Of a stretch of DNA of 64,000 nt, positions 34,001 to 48,805 are shown one piece after another (the first letter of the stretch is position 1; the number at the start of each line of letters is the position of its first letter). This DNA comes from Lunularia cruciata (Eukaryota; Streptophyta; Marchantiopsida; Lunulariales; Lunulariaceae): NCBI GenBank assembly GCA_948567375.1, contig OX419759.1, forward strand, positions 46,590,593 to 46,654,592. The letters run 5' to 3'. The translations under genes were made by a program, and so were the position numbers. Below the pieces are notes generated by a model. It was not told the DNA's origin, searched no databases, and saw only the letters and a list, made by a program, of their open reading frames with translations.

Positions 34001-37000
34001 AAGGCAGTCAAACTAATTTAAAATTCAAACCGAGCTAAGTAGAAAGGTTATCTTTGTATCATGTCGGCAATATAAAACAAAAAACTTTAAAAACTATCTC
34101 ACAAACAAAAAGTAATTTGTCAGAAACAAAAGGCATACCTCAGGGAAAGAAAAAATATAGCTGCTGGTACTGCATTCCTGTTCGGCAATGAGGGCATCCT
34201 CGACTCTAGAGTGATCCCTTTGCACCTCAAGGCAGCCTGGAAACTCCTGGTCCAAGTCTCCGGATTCTCCTACGAGAAGGAACAAAGGATAGCTTGTCTT
34301 GAATCTGATTTTCTGCATACAGAACATAGAAAGTAGGGTGTTGGTGTTCAATTAGCCCAGTGAGTCATGAAAACTCTTCTTGCGACTTACGTCCTTCGGC
34401 ACTGGCGCAAACGTTGCAACTTCTCAGGACAGTCATTTTACACCAGGGGTGTGCATTTTGCACACCTTGGCTGTATTAATCAAGAATCAGTTTGGCACTG
34501 AGTAGTACTTAGTTATATTAAATCTGAGTAGCAGGAATTTCACAGCTACAACATGTACCTTTAAGGTGGCAGTTGATGGGTTCGAAAGTTCCAGGACAAG
34601 GCGCCGCACCTCACCAGTATTTACTCTTCCGGGCATTTCATGTAACGACACTTCTAGCCTCGGCATGTGCTGAAACACCAACGAAACCGACGAGGTGCTT
34701 CAAATTGGAGGTCACAAACATCTTCCTTGCCTTAGCAAATCAACAGGGTTTTGAATCCCCCAATTTAGAGTGATATCTCAAGTGCCATATTCGGAAGACT
34801 GAATCAGCTGGCTAGAGTTCAGCGATCACGTCGAACTGCTTACTAGTATGTACTATCTTTTGACCACTTCTGTGATCTGGCCGAGCCCTTCAAGAGAGAA
34901 ATGAACCATCCTACCAGGACCAGTTATATCCTTAAATTGAGCCCGAAAACAACTTACTGGAACGAAGGAAAGAGAGCGAAGACTAAACAGTGCATCATAC
35001 CCGCAGAACATGGAACTTGAGGCGCTGATGAGGTGGAGGCTCGTCCCTCTTATTGTTTCTGGAGGATTTGCTTTTCCGTCCAAGAACAGTAAAGGCCAGT
35101 CGACCGTGGGCAATCTTGGAAAGAATCCATTTCACCCCAACCACCTTCAATATTCCTGCATGGAGAGGCTTGACTTTGAGGCGAACCTACAAAGCGCATA
35201 GCAAGATAATTAGACATAAGCCTTCCTCTAAATGGAACTGGCTATACTTGATTAAGATAGGAAGTTCAGTAGAACCCCTCTTAGAGCAAAGATCCTACAT
35301 AGTTTAGAGCTCCTTCAATTTCTAATGTCGCCCGGAACTGGTAGGGGATATTTGCGGCCAGAAACACACAATCTAAGGACGAAGACGTAATTTGAGTAAA
35401 ACCAAGATTACGGTTACTTACAACATGTTTTGTCTCTCCAGCTTTCAAAGAAAAGGCCTCTTCACTGACAGTGAGGTGATGTCTTTCCGGGCTTAGGTCC
35501 GTTCTGCAACAATACGGGTAATTTTACGGGAAGAGGAATGCAAAAACTGTTCGAGAAGTTCAGATCCGTTAACGAGATATCGAACCCACGAGACTGTACT
35601 GGGCTTAACTAAAAATTATTAACACATGGGAGGAATTCCGAAGAGCAGTTTTAGCATCGGATCAAGGTCTACGTGGACCTCCATTGATGAGGACAGGAAG
35701 TTCATTTGCAATTTGCAATTTACATCTCTGAGCCTCTGAGCACAATCAATTCAGGAAAACTTTTAACATAGGTGACGCTGATATGATGAGTCAGAAACCA
35801 ACGAATTCTTACTCTGACTCTCCATCTTGAAGCAAGTGATCGTTACTTAAGCTTGAGGTCGCCAGCTGAGTCTCTCTGGCGCTATCCAGCCCTACATTCA
35901 AATTACGACACTGTGAGCAGGCACAATCATCGCGCATGGAAAAGATCAGAATTCGACAATTAACGGTAACAGCTTAGCTACTACAGGCTCTTCCTCACAA
36001 TTATAAAAGTGTATAATGCTACTGTAACGCCTCACCAGATCCATCAGTTGAGCTCTCGGCCGTAAAACTGCAGACAAGTGAAACTGCTGATATATCCAGA
36101 GTTACTTGAAGGGGATTGCTGAACTCCACATCCACTGCAATCTCCTCTGGTTGGTCAAATGAGATCAACCGAAACCCCAAATTGCGATGTTAGGAGAAAC
36201 AGAAGCGGGTATTGGGAGATGAGAGCGGAAGCCGTTCGATAAACGGGCGATCCAGAACCCATTAAATCCATGATGATTAAATGTAAACATGATATTGGAT
36301 CAAACACCTCCATGATATTTTACAAATTGAGATGAGTATTAAATCCGTAAAAGAGATTAAGTGAATAACAAATCGAATGTAAACTGAAGCAAAGGCATAA
36401 TACCAACATATCGCAAACACATGTATAGAACTAGTAAGCAAAGTGTAAACGATAACAGAAGCGGGTACGTACTTCAGAACACAGCTAACGAAGGAAGTCA
36501 CATTCAGACCAAAATGAGTTCAATATACTATGGTGAGTGCACATGCAGGACAGTTCCGTTTATTCTAGCCTACAGAACACCAGCATATCAGAAACCCGAA
36601 ACTGGGGGATCAAACACCTCCAGCAACACAGATATTGAAATCTGCAGCGATCTTTGTGGTGGCTGTCTTCGCATCCAGCCAATTCAGAGCCTTGTCAGCT
36701 GCAGGTACAAGTCCTTCTTCGACAGATGACCAAAGCTCTTCTGGTACAGATGCCTGTAGTACAACGACGACAGAGGCACACGTTTTGGCATGAATCGCAA
36801 TTGAAACTATCATCTACGCAACAATCACCTATGTCCAGGTAATCATTGTTTCAAAACAACTCATTTGTGGCGTCCTAGAAGTATGAAATTTCTCAACAAC
36901 TATGTAAGATCGTTCTTGGTGAGCAGATCAAAGATGAAATCACGATAGTCGTGCCTGGTAGCCATACCGCAGCGGAGGAGGCATATGTACGCTGGTCCTC

Positions 37001-40000
37001 AAAGTGCACGTGGACATGCTCCAAGTCAATAGAAGGCAAATCTAGCTCCAAAACACCTCCTTTGAGCTCCGACTTCTGATACCGTACAGTACAGCGATTG
37101 CATGAGAAAGTAATGCAAGGTTAAATATTTGAAAAATCCACTTAAGACAGCAGATAAGAACCCCCAAGACAATGGTAAGGAAGACACGTACTTCAAGGAC
37201 GAAGAGAAATTCTTGCAAAAATTTTGCTTGATTTGCCGGTGATTGATGACTCCCAGCGATCACCTTCTTGAAAAATTGGACTGCAATTGCATTGTTCTCA
37301 AGAAGAGTACATAACCTGTCATATTCCACACACTATAAGATTTCTTCAAATGAGTTTGAAACCTTTGTAAATCAGACATACATGAACTGTACAAACAGGA
37401 TACGCCTATTCACTTTTCCCGATCGGACTAAGCAGTAGAGCAGGTAGGCAGAGTAGGCGTAGAGAAAATATGCAACACCTATGCAGTACGACGTCATCAA
37501 GTGCTCAGGGATTGAGGTGTGTTCACAAATATAGAGTTTAGGATGAACCTCCCAAGATGAAAATTGACGTGATCGCTGATGAAATTCCAACCCTGGTCTC
37601 CAAAGACACTTAGCGCACACTGGTAAACATGCGTTGCTAGTTTCTTCTGCACAGCACAGTGACAAAGTCAAAAATGACACTAGGACATACTAGAATCAAA
37701 AATCCACCTTCAATCAACTTAAGGCAACGGTGTGTACTTGGTAATCCTGTACACCAAAAATCTGAAATCTGTGGATCAGCGAATATCCTGCTACCAGAAC
37801 ATAGCATCATTAAAGTTCCTGGAGCAGTGTCTATTTTCCTTTCGGATCATCTATCAGGACTAAAATTTATGAAGGTACACATCCTGTTCATTCGAAGAGA
37901 GGACACAGATCTAAATATCAGAATAACCACGGAGTGCATTGCGCCTGTTACCCGCCATTTAGTTTCAAACAATTTACTTTTTAAATTCACAGCAATCCTA
38001 CCTGGCCACAATTGGTGTATTGATTGCCAGCGAGCACAAGATGGAAACCATACTTGCGTAGCATAGGAGGGGCAGTGCGCAAGTAGCAGTATGCAGCTTG
38101 CTCCAATAACAGCGCTGCTCTTAAGTTTCCTTCCTGCACGTTCCATATTAGCAGAGTCGAGCTTTAAATTGGATTTATCACAGGAGCTAACTGGTTGTAG
38201 ACTTGAGTGTTTTTGGTTAGACTGCACGCCTTGGAGAAAACCTACCTCGGTAGATGACCTGAAAAGTACAATTGCAGCTTCTCGGTATTGAGCCTTGGCT
38301 TTATGCATCTCAGCCAGCCACAGGGCAGACCTTGTCGCATACTTGGCACTAGACGTACCACTCTTCTACATCAAGCAGAAACACCAAAAATGAGGATTAT
38401 CGTTACTGAAAAGTTCACTCCCTAGAACCGATTTCACAAAGTTCTCGGGACAAAAACGCTTCGACGGTGGGGATACACAGAATAACTCAAAACAGCAATC
38501 ACAAGGAAAGCATATAAGATCCTGTTCTCCACCTGATAGTAGTTGATGGCTGTTTCCATAGAGAGCTCAGACTCTCTCCTGGATTGATCCAACATGAATA
38601 GCGAAAGTCCAATCATCTCCTGCATCAAACGGGGAGGAAATATGGTGAGCAAACTGCAAACGATAATCAGATAGTGCAACGTTAGACGTCCATGAAGAGA
38701 CTTCCACCCAGAGCTTCATGTACCCGGCACCTGTGGCATCCAAAGATGAAATAGAGGATTGATGCTAGAAAACGAGTAGTAGCAACCTGAAACATTCACG
38801 TTCAGACATACCTACGATATGATTGCTGCAAATCAACACACCTGAACTCCCGCATACCGCTTCCATGCTTTATCAGTCTTGTAGTCACTTGAAAGCAAGC
38901 GATAATTGGAGAGAGCAAGCTCATAATCACGCAACATGAAAGCAAAATCTGCCAAAACCCGAATCTGCGATTCCATGGAGCTGTATGTGTATCTGTCATC
39001 AAATTTTAAATGTAGCAAGTCAGCGTTCTGTCGCAACTCACATGTCAGGGTGTTTGAGATTAATTTGGGTTGACGATTCAACCTTTCGCTGGGCATACTC
39101 AACTGGATGGGCAGCGAGACTGTCCACTGGGTTAAGAGGCAACAACACAGCTAACAAACAGAGTTGACATATTTAAAGTCTAGATCGGCATGAGAACTGG
39201 AAGCTTCACTTTCTAATATAGTATAAGAAAGCCATACGACCTCTGTACATTGTTCATAGTCTTACTTTGATGGAAGTGATTATTTCCAGTAGCGAAGCAG
39301 AGAGTGGACAGAGGATCCACAGATGTTCAAAGCACAGGTAGTTGCCACTTGGTAAAAACATTTGAACTTACATTGGTCCATTCGATACATCGGGTACTTC
39401 TTCTTTTCCTTTTCGCCACCACAGGTTTTTGATTTGATTTTTCAAACCTTTCCTTGTGGCTGCTACCTGCCTCAACCATCCAACATCCAGTCCTGTTATC
39501 ATCATCTCAAACCCCCTTTTTAACAAGAAAGGCAAATCATCAGACTTTACGGCTAGCATAGTTTAGATATTCATAGATATCAGATTTAAATCGAATGGTA
39601 AACGCGATGCGGCCCGACATAAAACTAACGTTATTGGACTTCTGAAAGGCGGTGCGTAAGTAACAAAACTACGTTCATCAACAAATAATATCCAGAAAAC
39701 CAAAGTCGGATAGTTTTGTGCACACCCATACTGCCAGGTGAATGTAAGATACATCCACCATGACTTGATCAAGCTGATATTTATAGAGCAAACTGGGCAG
39801 TCAAGAAGACCCGATAGCATGTCCTCGCCTGTTCAAATCCCCTCTCTTTCTAATAGTAACCAGGTGAAACGATGCGGATAGAGTCCTTCACACTTGCTTG
39901 AACTAACTTCTAGCAGCCCGAACAAGTAGGAAACATCGTGGAAACGACGTACAAAACTCACCTGCTGGTAAAGAGTACGAACTTTTAACTCCATAGTAGG

Positions 40001-43000
40001 TATAATGTGCTTTACCGACAAATCCAGTACAAATTCTGTCAGCTGCACACACCAAAGCATAAACTTTTCAGTCGCCAGCATTTGACTCCGTTGACTGCTT
40101 CCGCATAGGAAAATGTATTTAAAAACTTTAAATCTTGCAATGACAGACCACCATTCAGAGATTCTGACCAGAGAACCAGTTATTCTGCTCCACAGCTTCA
40201 GGTACAAGAGAGGGTTATCTTCGAGAATATTATACGGAGGGCCATCAATGGAGCTTAGCCGAGTGGAATGGATACTGTTTGGTCGAGTCCATTCAGATGA
40301 TATGTAAACTGTCGGTTTTCTTCTTAGTCATGCGTGTGCCTAGTTTACACCTATCTTCGGAGAGCCGACTGATAATACACCTGCATCAAGAATCTACATT
40401 ACAAAGCCTACGTTTCTGGCAAAACCAGAAAATTCACATCGCATTGAAACTTATGCCCCATTTCCAGTCCATAAAACCATTTCAGCATGCATTGTCTACG
40501 GCATTCTGAACAGTATTTGTTTTAGAAAGTTGACTGTAAAGCTTAATACTATTAACAGGATAAAATGAGATATACCTCTTCCATGTCGGCCTTGTTGATG
40601 TAACATCCTCGCCTACGTCTTGGTTGATCTTGCTCCTAATGAAACCATGAGTTTGAGACTTTTATCCAAACTATAGATTGGCACTTCTTTTCTGTGCGGC
40701 AATCAAGACGTAAAACAAAATCCGGTAACTCGGAAAGGGTGGTCAAGGGCTCAAATAGTTCATCGGACTACCTACCACACTGCTAAGGGGCGACACAACA
40801 GCACAACAGCTGCTTCATTTGACTATACACCAACAACTTGAGAAGTTACAGAAATGACACCACTTTTACAGGGAAACTTACATCCAGCACACTTGAAGTT
40901 GCAAGGGGCCGTAACAAGTCAGATGCCCACAAGTCCTCACTGGAATCAGGTGACTCCTCCGAATCTGGTGAACCCGAGTTGATACACAAAATTCTGCAGT
41001 TGTTGACTCCGAAAGTGCTCCTCATTTCAACGAGGATCTCACTTGCCCTGGAAAACACTTCTTTTCATGAATCAACTTCAACTGGGATAAACTATGGCGG
41101 TAACTTTCCGATAGAAGACCAATCGGATAAAATACGAGCTGCTATACGATATTAAATATGGACCTACCGGTCCACAGAACCTTCTTGGAGATCATGCACC
41201 AACACGTATAACTTCAACAATTTTGGATCCATGGCGCCCTCATTTAAAAGGGCTGGCAGGTGTTCAGTATTGTATAGCTCCACGAACTTGCTGATAGGGT
41301 GGTCATCACTGGAAGAAACGGCCTGAATACCTGTGTACAACGAAATATACAGGAAACCTTCATAAACATATAAAGCAAAAAAGTGAAAGTCTCCACCTCT
41401 ACATCGGGCTGTGTTGCCGACTCATGTTGTATAAATTTTGCATAAGTCTAAGGTAGAAGTTAGCTAAAACAAACTCCAATGTCCAAGAAGGTTCTGAAGC
41501 GGACTCCAGAAACGACCCAAAGAGAATGGGGACGTCAGATCAAGATCTTAACAACTGCCAATATGAACTCTAAATAGATCTACGATGGTACAATCATATA
41601 TCATCTTACAAGTAGAGAATAAGCAAGCTAAAGGGACGAGAACTTTCAGGTAGCACGGAATAATCTCCCTCGAATCAACAAATCCATGCAAATAAAATGG
41701 CTGATTAGGTAAAGAGTCGTCTATGAAGGTATCTAACTCTAACAAAGAAACTTAGAACAAATTCCAGCAGCCAGGTGTGGAAATTATCCAGAGGGTATTG
41801 GTAGATGAGAGCACAAGCCGTTCTAGGAACGGGTGATTCATTATCCAGAGGATAATGACCAAGGGCTCTGAGAAAGAAGTCCCGCAGACTTGACGAATGA
41901 AACAGGACACAGATATTTACCCAAAACTGGAGGCAGCTACCTGTTTACATGTTCTGATCCCATCCAGCTAAAAATACTGTTGAGACCAAAATACTTGTGC
42001 AGTGGGGAGCAGAAGGTGTTGGTAGAACGGGAATCCACGCCCACTTAGGACACAACCGACCCAAACTAAGTACATGCAAATCTAAGTAACTAAGCGCATG
42101 CAAGTCTAAGCAATGTACGCGAAGCGTAATTAATTAACTCATACACTCCATGGACCGTGAATAAAGATGATGACATAACAGTATAGTTCGTCAACTTCAA
42201 GGATATTCAGAAACTCACAAGCAACAGGATGGTCAACAGCCTCGTGTTCAGAAAAGGCCAATGTCTGCATGAACTCTTTGCTGTACTTCTGAAAGGATGG
42301 AGTTCGGGCGTCTGTCATTGCGACTGATAAAACCACCTAGAAAGTTAGCTTCTTGTAAGTCTGCGCAGCTGATAGTATCTCAATAACCTCAAAAGCATTT
42401 GGAGTCTCGGAGTATAACCTATTTTTATCCTGAGCACAACGTCTCTTGAGTTTTAAACAAACTTACTCATCTTAACGAGGTCAGGTTTCTGAACGCCTCT
42501 GTCAAGGTCAACGGATATGGATTGACTGGTGCGATTCACCAGTTCCAGCAAGCCTTCTTCCGCAATCTGGACAACCATTTCAGGTGAATGTTGGTGAAGA
42601 AAACTGTGAAACGCAAACTGACGTAACATACAGGATTTCTCAATTTTATGTTCGTATCGACAAGTTTCTTCAGACATCCGGCCATTAACCGATCCCGAGG
42701 AGAGTGCTGATAACTCAAAACAAAACTATTCCCAGCCCAACCACCAAATTGGCAGAAGTTTCAGCCCATCATTTACGTATTTATAAAAGGAATCATCCAC
42801 GTGAGCTTCTGACGAGGGAAAACGCACGATGAGGGATAAGTTACGTGTCTATATAGTATCTTCCATGCACGCACGACAAGCGGAAGATGATTGAGCCTCA
42901 GAAAGAGATTCCTTGAGGTTGAACAAATGGTGTAGCACTTGTATAAGTGAAAGTTTTACCTCATATCGTGATTGAGAAATCTCTGAGGCGTAGAACATTC

Positions 43001-43731
43001 TGACATAAAATTCCTGCAATCTGTAAGGCTGCTCACTTGCGGTGCGAACAGGAACTGTACCACATTACATGAAAACTTAGAGAGTCAGAACCCAGACAAG
43101 TTCTAATACAGCAACCAAAGTCTAATTCTAACGGAGAGAGGGGCTCAAAAGAGCACCCTTGCTGCAGAACCCCTGGCAGCTTTGCTGACCTGATGTGGAA
43201 ACTTATAGAAACTCGCCATGACTATCATTTATCTTATCAGATGGGAAAGTTTCATCCACGTGAGAAAATTAGTAAATGACTCTCTCACGTTCACCTGGGA
43301 AACGTTTCTAACCAGATGTAATGACCAACCAATTCCAGCGAGGGTGTGTTAGGTGCGTTCCTATCCAGAAACTGCACGCCAATTCATTTTCTTCTGCCCA
43401 GTCCGTGCAACTCTAGTGTTCCCAAGTGCTTAGCTGCTAGTGAACCTTTTGCTGAGTGTCCATGGAACTCATCCATATTGGCCGCAGTGGAGGGTCTTGG
43501 CAACCAGAAGTAGAGTTGTAAGGAGGTAATCAGCAGAGATTGATTTAGGTGATCATGAACAGCAGACGTACCGTTGACATTGGCGAGGCTGCAGAATGGC
43601 CTCAACAAGTCCACAAACGTGAGTGAATTTTTGCGGCAAGAAGCCTCCACCTTCGGCGTAGCAAGGACCATTACAACCGGAGCCATCTGCTGGCGCAATG
43701 CCTGCGCCAGCGCAAATCCAGCTCCTTCCAT
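31070..43731 (-). CDS. TRAPPC8: TRAPP complex subunit TRAPPC8 (TRS85 homologue), 28 exons
   Basis: Exons (minus): 43731-43572, 43054-42960, 42617-42467, 42323-42219, 41330-41168, 41047-40882, 40635-40576, 40042-39962, 39466-39372, 38992-38842, 38619-38533, 38365-38246, 38133-38002, 37646-37549, 37315-37192, 37075-36968, 36753-36618, 36146-36036, 35891-35813, 35503-35422, 35186-35001, 34669-34559, 34312-34139, 33849-33691, 33511-33212, 32895-32719, 32334-32147, 31754-31070. All have GT-AG borders and matching phases, giving 1427 codons without a stop. Plant TRS85 signatures are seen: PVVMVLATPKVEASCRKN, AFSEHEAVDHPVAC, EMRSTFGVNNCRILCINS, KNQIKNLWWRKGKEE, FAFMLRDYELALSNYRLLSS, and C-terminal HPLLMTVLQGTL. 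TRAPPC8 is the large subunit of the TRAPPIII complex, a Rab1/Ypt1 exchange factor in ER-Golgi traffic and autophagy. The N-terminal half is helical repeat, the rest beta-rich. Exon 28 has an Ala/Gly/Pro linker near GEGAAAEPGSAGAAS. The start ATG (43729-43731) fits the usual N-terminus. Confidence 0.93.
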
Positions 43732-45152
43732 CTTTCTCTAGTCCAGCTCAAATGAGCTCTATTAAGTTGCCATCCCTGATGACTTATGAAATTCTCTAGA
43801 ACTCGACAACTCCGCTTGATCCTGCCCCTGTGATATGTCACAAAATTTCCGGTGTGTCTCGCCACTCCCGCGAGTTAATTATATTCACGCTTCTAACTTC
43901 AGACAACTTGTTTGGTAGGGCAGTAAACGAGGTGGATCTGCATTACTCCCTACTCTTGCCACCAACTGTCATCAAATAATTGATAAATAGAGATGCAACT
44001 TGAACTAGGGTGGCAGCTGGGTCACCGACGAAGTTCAACACCTGTCGTGGTCACCGGATCACTACTTATAACTCTGTCCCAATCTAAACTTCCTCTGATT
44101 TGCAACTCCAAGACTGAGCCTGCTGGAAACACATCTTTCTCCCTTTGCATTTCTTTCGCCCACTTAATTTCCGACGACAAAATAATCCTGCTAATTCGCA
44201 ACGCCTTTTCCCAAGATTTCACGATTTACGCTCCCCGATCGAAACAGGAAAACCAGAAAATCGACGAAACAGGCCTTAGGGGCCTAAAGGTGATCCATTC
44301 TGCACTAAAATGCAGCTAGGGTGAGCTTCTCCCAACTTGGGAGAAAAAATTTTACCAGACCAGAGCAAAGAAAACATGATCCAGTTGCACAATTTTCGGA
44401 AATTCGATGAGGGAACTTTCTCCCTGTCTGCCTCCCTGCCTGCTGCCACAGCCCTTCTTCCTTGTCTGGTGCTTTAAGAGTGAACGAATGTCGAGAACTG
44501 TCCCTGTTTGCTCTCCGTTTGAAACCGGTTGTTTTCCACGGCTTCTTCTTTTGGCAGTAAACCGAGATCGACAGAATCCGGTTTCGCCCTGGTTACCAGA
44601 GAATACAAAAAGCTGGTGTGTATCTTCGTATTCCCGCACAAGCTTTTGTTCCTAGGTTACGGAAGCTTAGCGTAGTCTTTCAATGAAGTGGTGCAAAAGG
44701 GGCTAAGGATTTACGGAGTGAGGACGTTTCCAATTCATGTTGGATTAAAGCATAAATGCGGATGAAATTATAGTATGAGAATTTTGCATTTTATTGATGC
44801 ATTAAGGCCGCAAAGGAGACTTTGGACTAAGCAGAATAGAATGACACTGTAGCCAAGGAGAATTATGTTATGGGACAAGATTAATTATCATTTAGTTGGA
44901 AATTGGAAAGATTTCATACATTTATATTATATAAATTCTATAACTTATACTCATATACTAAATATGCAGAATAGACTTATTTCTAACATATACTCTTAAG
45001 TTGGATTAGTTATATTATAACCTTGATTAAGAAAGCAGTTGTCTAAGAGACAAAGGTAGTGGATGAACAAGCGAATAGAAAACACAATAAGCAAATGGTT
45101 ATCACAAAGTCCGGGTTACATATGAGATACTAGAGTTCTTGTGCTCTCTTGG

Positions 45153-45188
45153 TTTAATAAAGAAAGGGTGCACCCTTTCTTTATTAAA
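45153..45188. repeat. Perfect 36-bp palindrome
   Basis: The left arm TTTAATAAAGAAAGGGTG is followed with no gap by its exact reverse complement CACCCTTTCTTTATTAAA. The centre is GTGCAC. It can form a cruciform or, if transcribed, a tight hairpin. Confidence 0.95.
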
Positions 45189-48100
45189 TAAAATCAGAAA
45201 AATTTTATCATTAAGGTTGTATATTTATATTGAATCTTATTATGAGCTAAATCATGATGAGGTAAGATATTTTAGGTAACATCATGAAATAACTTTCTTC
45301 TCATAAATTGCGACAAAATGTAATAAACGGGAGTATCCGTGAATTAAAGTCTCCCTACTAAAAGACGTTTTAAATTACTTAAGATTTTGATTTAAAGTAT
45401 CACCGACAATCATAAAAGAACTTGAGATAACAGTATTATTAACGTTATTTCTTTTATAATCCAAATATATAATATTTGAGTTTTCCAAAATGAACTACGT
45501 ATCAAAAGTGCAATATAATTGTTTTTTATAAGTGAATTTGGTTGGTGAGAATCATTAAGTGCATCTTTACTTATTTTCAGATTTATTATTACCAGGCAAA
45601 AGACAAACTATAAGAATCATATTTAACTGAATTAAATGGAAGATCATGCAATAATGGATTGAGGGTTATTCTAGATATAAACAAAATAATTTGTAATTTG
45701 TCTACAAGCTCACCCATACCATATACATCCTGCTTTTTATCACATGGTTTGGATAACAAATTACACGAATGTAAGAGTCACCCCTCTCGGATCCTTATTT
45801 CTCAATACTATTAATAATATGAATGGATATCTTATCCGTTGAAGTCCATTAAGATTCAAAAGATTCAAAAACTTTCCATATACCACTAATAAGACATAAT
45901 CAACAACTTTACTAAACGTTATTAAGAATCCAAAAAAAATCTACCTTTAATTTAATGACTTTTTTAATTTTTAATTTTATCTTCAATAAAGCTAGCCAAT
46001 ATTTCAATACACTCAATAAGGCTAGCTAAACCTGCAGTAGTTTTAATCAGGCTCGCTAAGCTATTTTAGTTTTACATAACTAGTTAAAGAAGGAAAAAGG
46101 TATAAGTTCTACCATTTAAATATTATTAAAGTGCAACAACTAATTTATGTTTTTATATCAATTCAATAATATGATTTTGCATAACATATCAACTATATAA
46201 TGTTTACATAAATGTGTGGTCAACCCTGCCCTCGGTGTTACTTTACCTTCATACTATCTTGCCTTTGGCATCTCTTGACAAGTGATATCTGTCCGGTACT
46301 CAAACTAAATAAAACAAAGTGTTATATGTTTCTTCAAGTCCATTAACTTCTAACTATAATCTAGAACCATTAACCATTACCCCATTTGACCTATTTTATC
46401 TCACCCTCGTAGTGCTTGATGGGGTCTTCCTATCCTTTGTGTTTTCTACGCTGTTGCCCTTTTCTTCTTTTTAAGCCACTTGAAGAAAACATAAGTAAGG
46501 ATTGTTGTATCTCCTTAGGAGGAAGCTGTTATTTTTTTTGGTCATTAACTGTTCTTTTTTCTCATGGGGTTGGGAAGAAACCTAGAATATCAAAGAGGTA
46601 GGATATTCAAATCGGAGTAAGTAGGTGTTTAAGAGATATCAATATTAGAACATAACATAGCATTAAATGAGACATAGAGAATATCTAAATGTATCTGATA
46701 TATATCTGATATCTGATACATCAGCAATCAAGATAGAATGTGGTTTTATGATTTCAGAGAAAGGTGAAGATTTAGACTATTTAATTCATGTTTCCTTGAT
46801 AAATGTAAATAAAACATCTTGAGGAAAAAAGGACTTATTTTGATACATATCACAATATTGAACCTATGCTAATAAGTTTAGTCTAGAGAATGTAAAACCG
46901 GTGAGTGAACCTTTACTCAAGAATTTTACACATATATCATTTTTACATAATGTTCTTTTTTTAATTTTCATTTTTGTAAAATTATATTTAGATACAAATA
47001 GAAAAAAGATAAATTTCAATGTCAAATGGTATTTGAAAATGCAATCTAAAGCTTAATATGTCTAATAAAATATACTACCTAGTTTCCATTGCCCTTTTTT
47101 TCTATTAATAAAATTAATAAATAAGAAAAATTTAAAAAGTTAATAATTAATTAAGGAAAAGGCAAGTAAAGAACACATATTTTTACATTTATATATTGAA
47201 AATTATATTTCCATTACTTGAAAAGCAGAATATGATATTATATTCAAAGAACAACATCTATATACTTGACAAATATCCAAGAAATCCAATAAGAAGATAT
47301 TTGCAATTAAATTAGATGTTTGGTTACATAAAGATTAATTTTTTTAATATAAAATTTTACAAAATTATTGAATCTATATATGTTCATGTTATTCTTATGA
47401 GAGATAATAAAATAAGATTTATAATGATCATTTGTTCCTATTGGCAAGTGGACAATCAATCCAAATTTTGTATTCAAATATAAATTATTTATTTAAAAAA
47501 CTAAATAAATTATAATAGAAAGATTTAGAAATTTTAATACTAAGATATAAAATATTCTACATAGAGAATGCTTGAAGCAAGCGTAAACAACAGTTTGTTA
47601 TTACTAGTAAAGTATTATATGTTTAGAGACTTTTCCAATTAAAAATTATAACACATTAATTACATTATTTAAGCTTGCATTTAGTTTCATGCGTCATGCC
47701 ATTTCATACTTACATATATAAGATAAGAGAAATGGGCGACTAGATAAGAAATTATATTGAATATATGTAAATTTATTTATTATTTTAAATAAATTTCATG
47801 ATCTATGTAAATAATCAGCCTAATATTTACGGGATATAATTGAGTGTTGTAGATAACAAGTTGAATGTTACAAATACATTGACTATACATATGCTTATGA
47901 AATTTTTCCGATATATTAAAATATATATCAGTATAATCTTATGTTAACATAAAATATAATTCCAAAAGCAAATACCAAAATGATATATGAAGAATATTTT
48001 TATAATATAAAAATATTTTTAAAATTATAGTATATTAAAATAAAATAAGATTATATTCTTTTTATAATTATTAAAATATGTATAGTTCTTCTTTTCTGTC

Positions 48101-48778
48101 TTAAATTAAACATTGTTCAGTTAATACTCAAGAATTAATTGACTCAAGATAAACATATTTGCTTGATGATTATAGAGAAGCATGAAAATAAGTCATTTCA
48201 AAGAAAATTTCTCTATAATTCTGATAAAAAGTGAAACGTTTTCACTTACAACAAATAAAATGATTTATGTCTTTGGAAATAGATTAGCTAACTGATCATA
48301 ATATACTATTTTATGACAATAGAGTGAATTACATTTTCAAAATTTCTAATGTCCAAATTATTACTTTTAGAGTAACAGGTTGTTCTACTTAGTACATCTT
48401 ACTCAAAGTTTTCTAGAAAATGATGAATGTGAGAATTTGGAGTAAAATAATGAAAAAAAATCAATGAAATGAAATATAACAAGAAATGTAACAAAATTTA
48501 ATTAAAAAATATGTTATAAATTAACATATTATAATTTATCAAGTTGATTGCAGAATTGTAATCCTTAAGAGCACTGAACTTTATCATTGTGAAGCAAAAA
48601 AAAGAAAGAAAAGTCACAGTCATAAAACGAGTAAAAAAGTAGTAACGTATTTATTACATTTTCAATCTAAGCTAAACTTTACTATATTATCGAATAAAGG
48701 ACTAACTAGTGGTTAGTAAAACGGTTGGAAAAGCTCTCTGGTCATATATCATACATTATATGTTTGTGAGTTAAATAT

Positions 48779-48805
48779 TTGAATGGGTAAAATTTACCCA
48801 TTCAA
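48779..48805. repeat. 27-bp palindrome with a single central base
   Basis: Arms TTGAATGGGTAAA and TTTACCCATTCAA are exact reverse complements around one A. Confidence 0.95.

Noticed and set aside
35285-35345. An extra TRAPPC8 exon (GEDIRN-like reading on the minus strand).
   Set aside because: Exons 20 and 21 join in phase without it and match the usual TRS85 sequence across the joint.
44407-44655. Cysteine-rich 82-codon frame upstream of TRAPPC8.
   Set aside because: It lies in probable promoter or 5' UTR DNA, has no motif spacing of a known family and no supporting splice sites.
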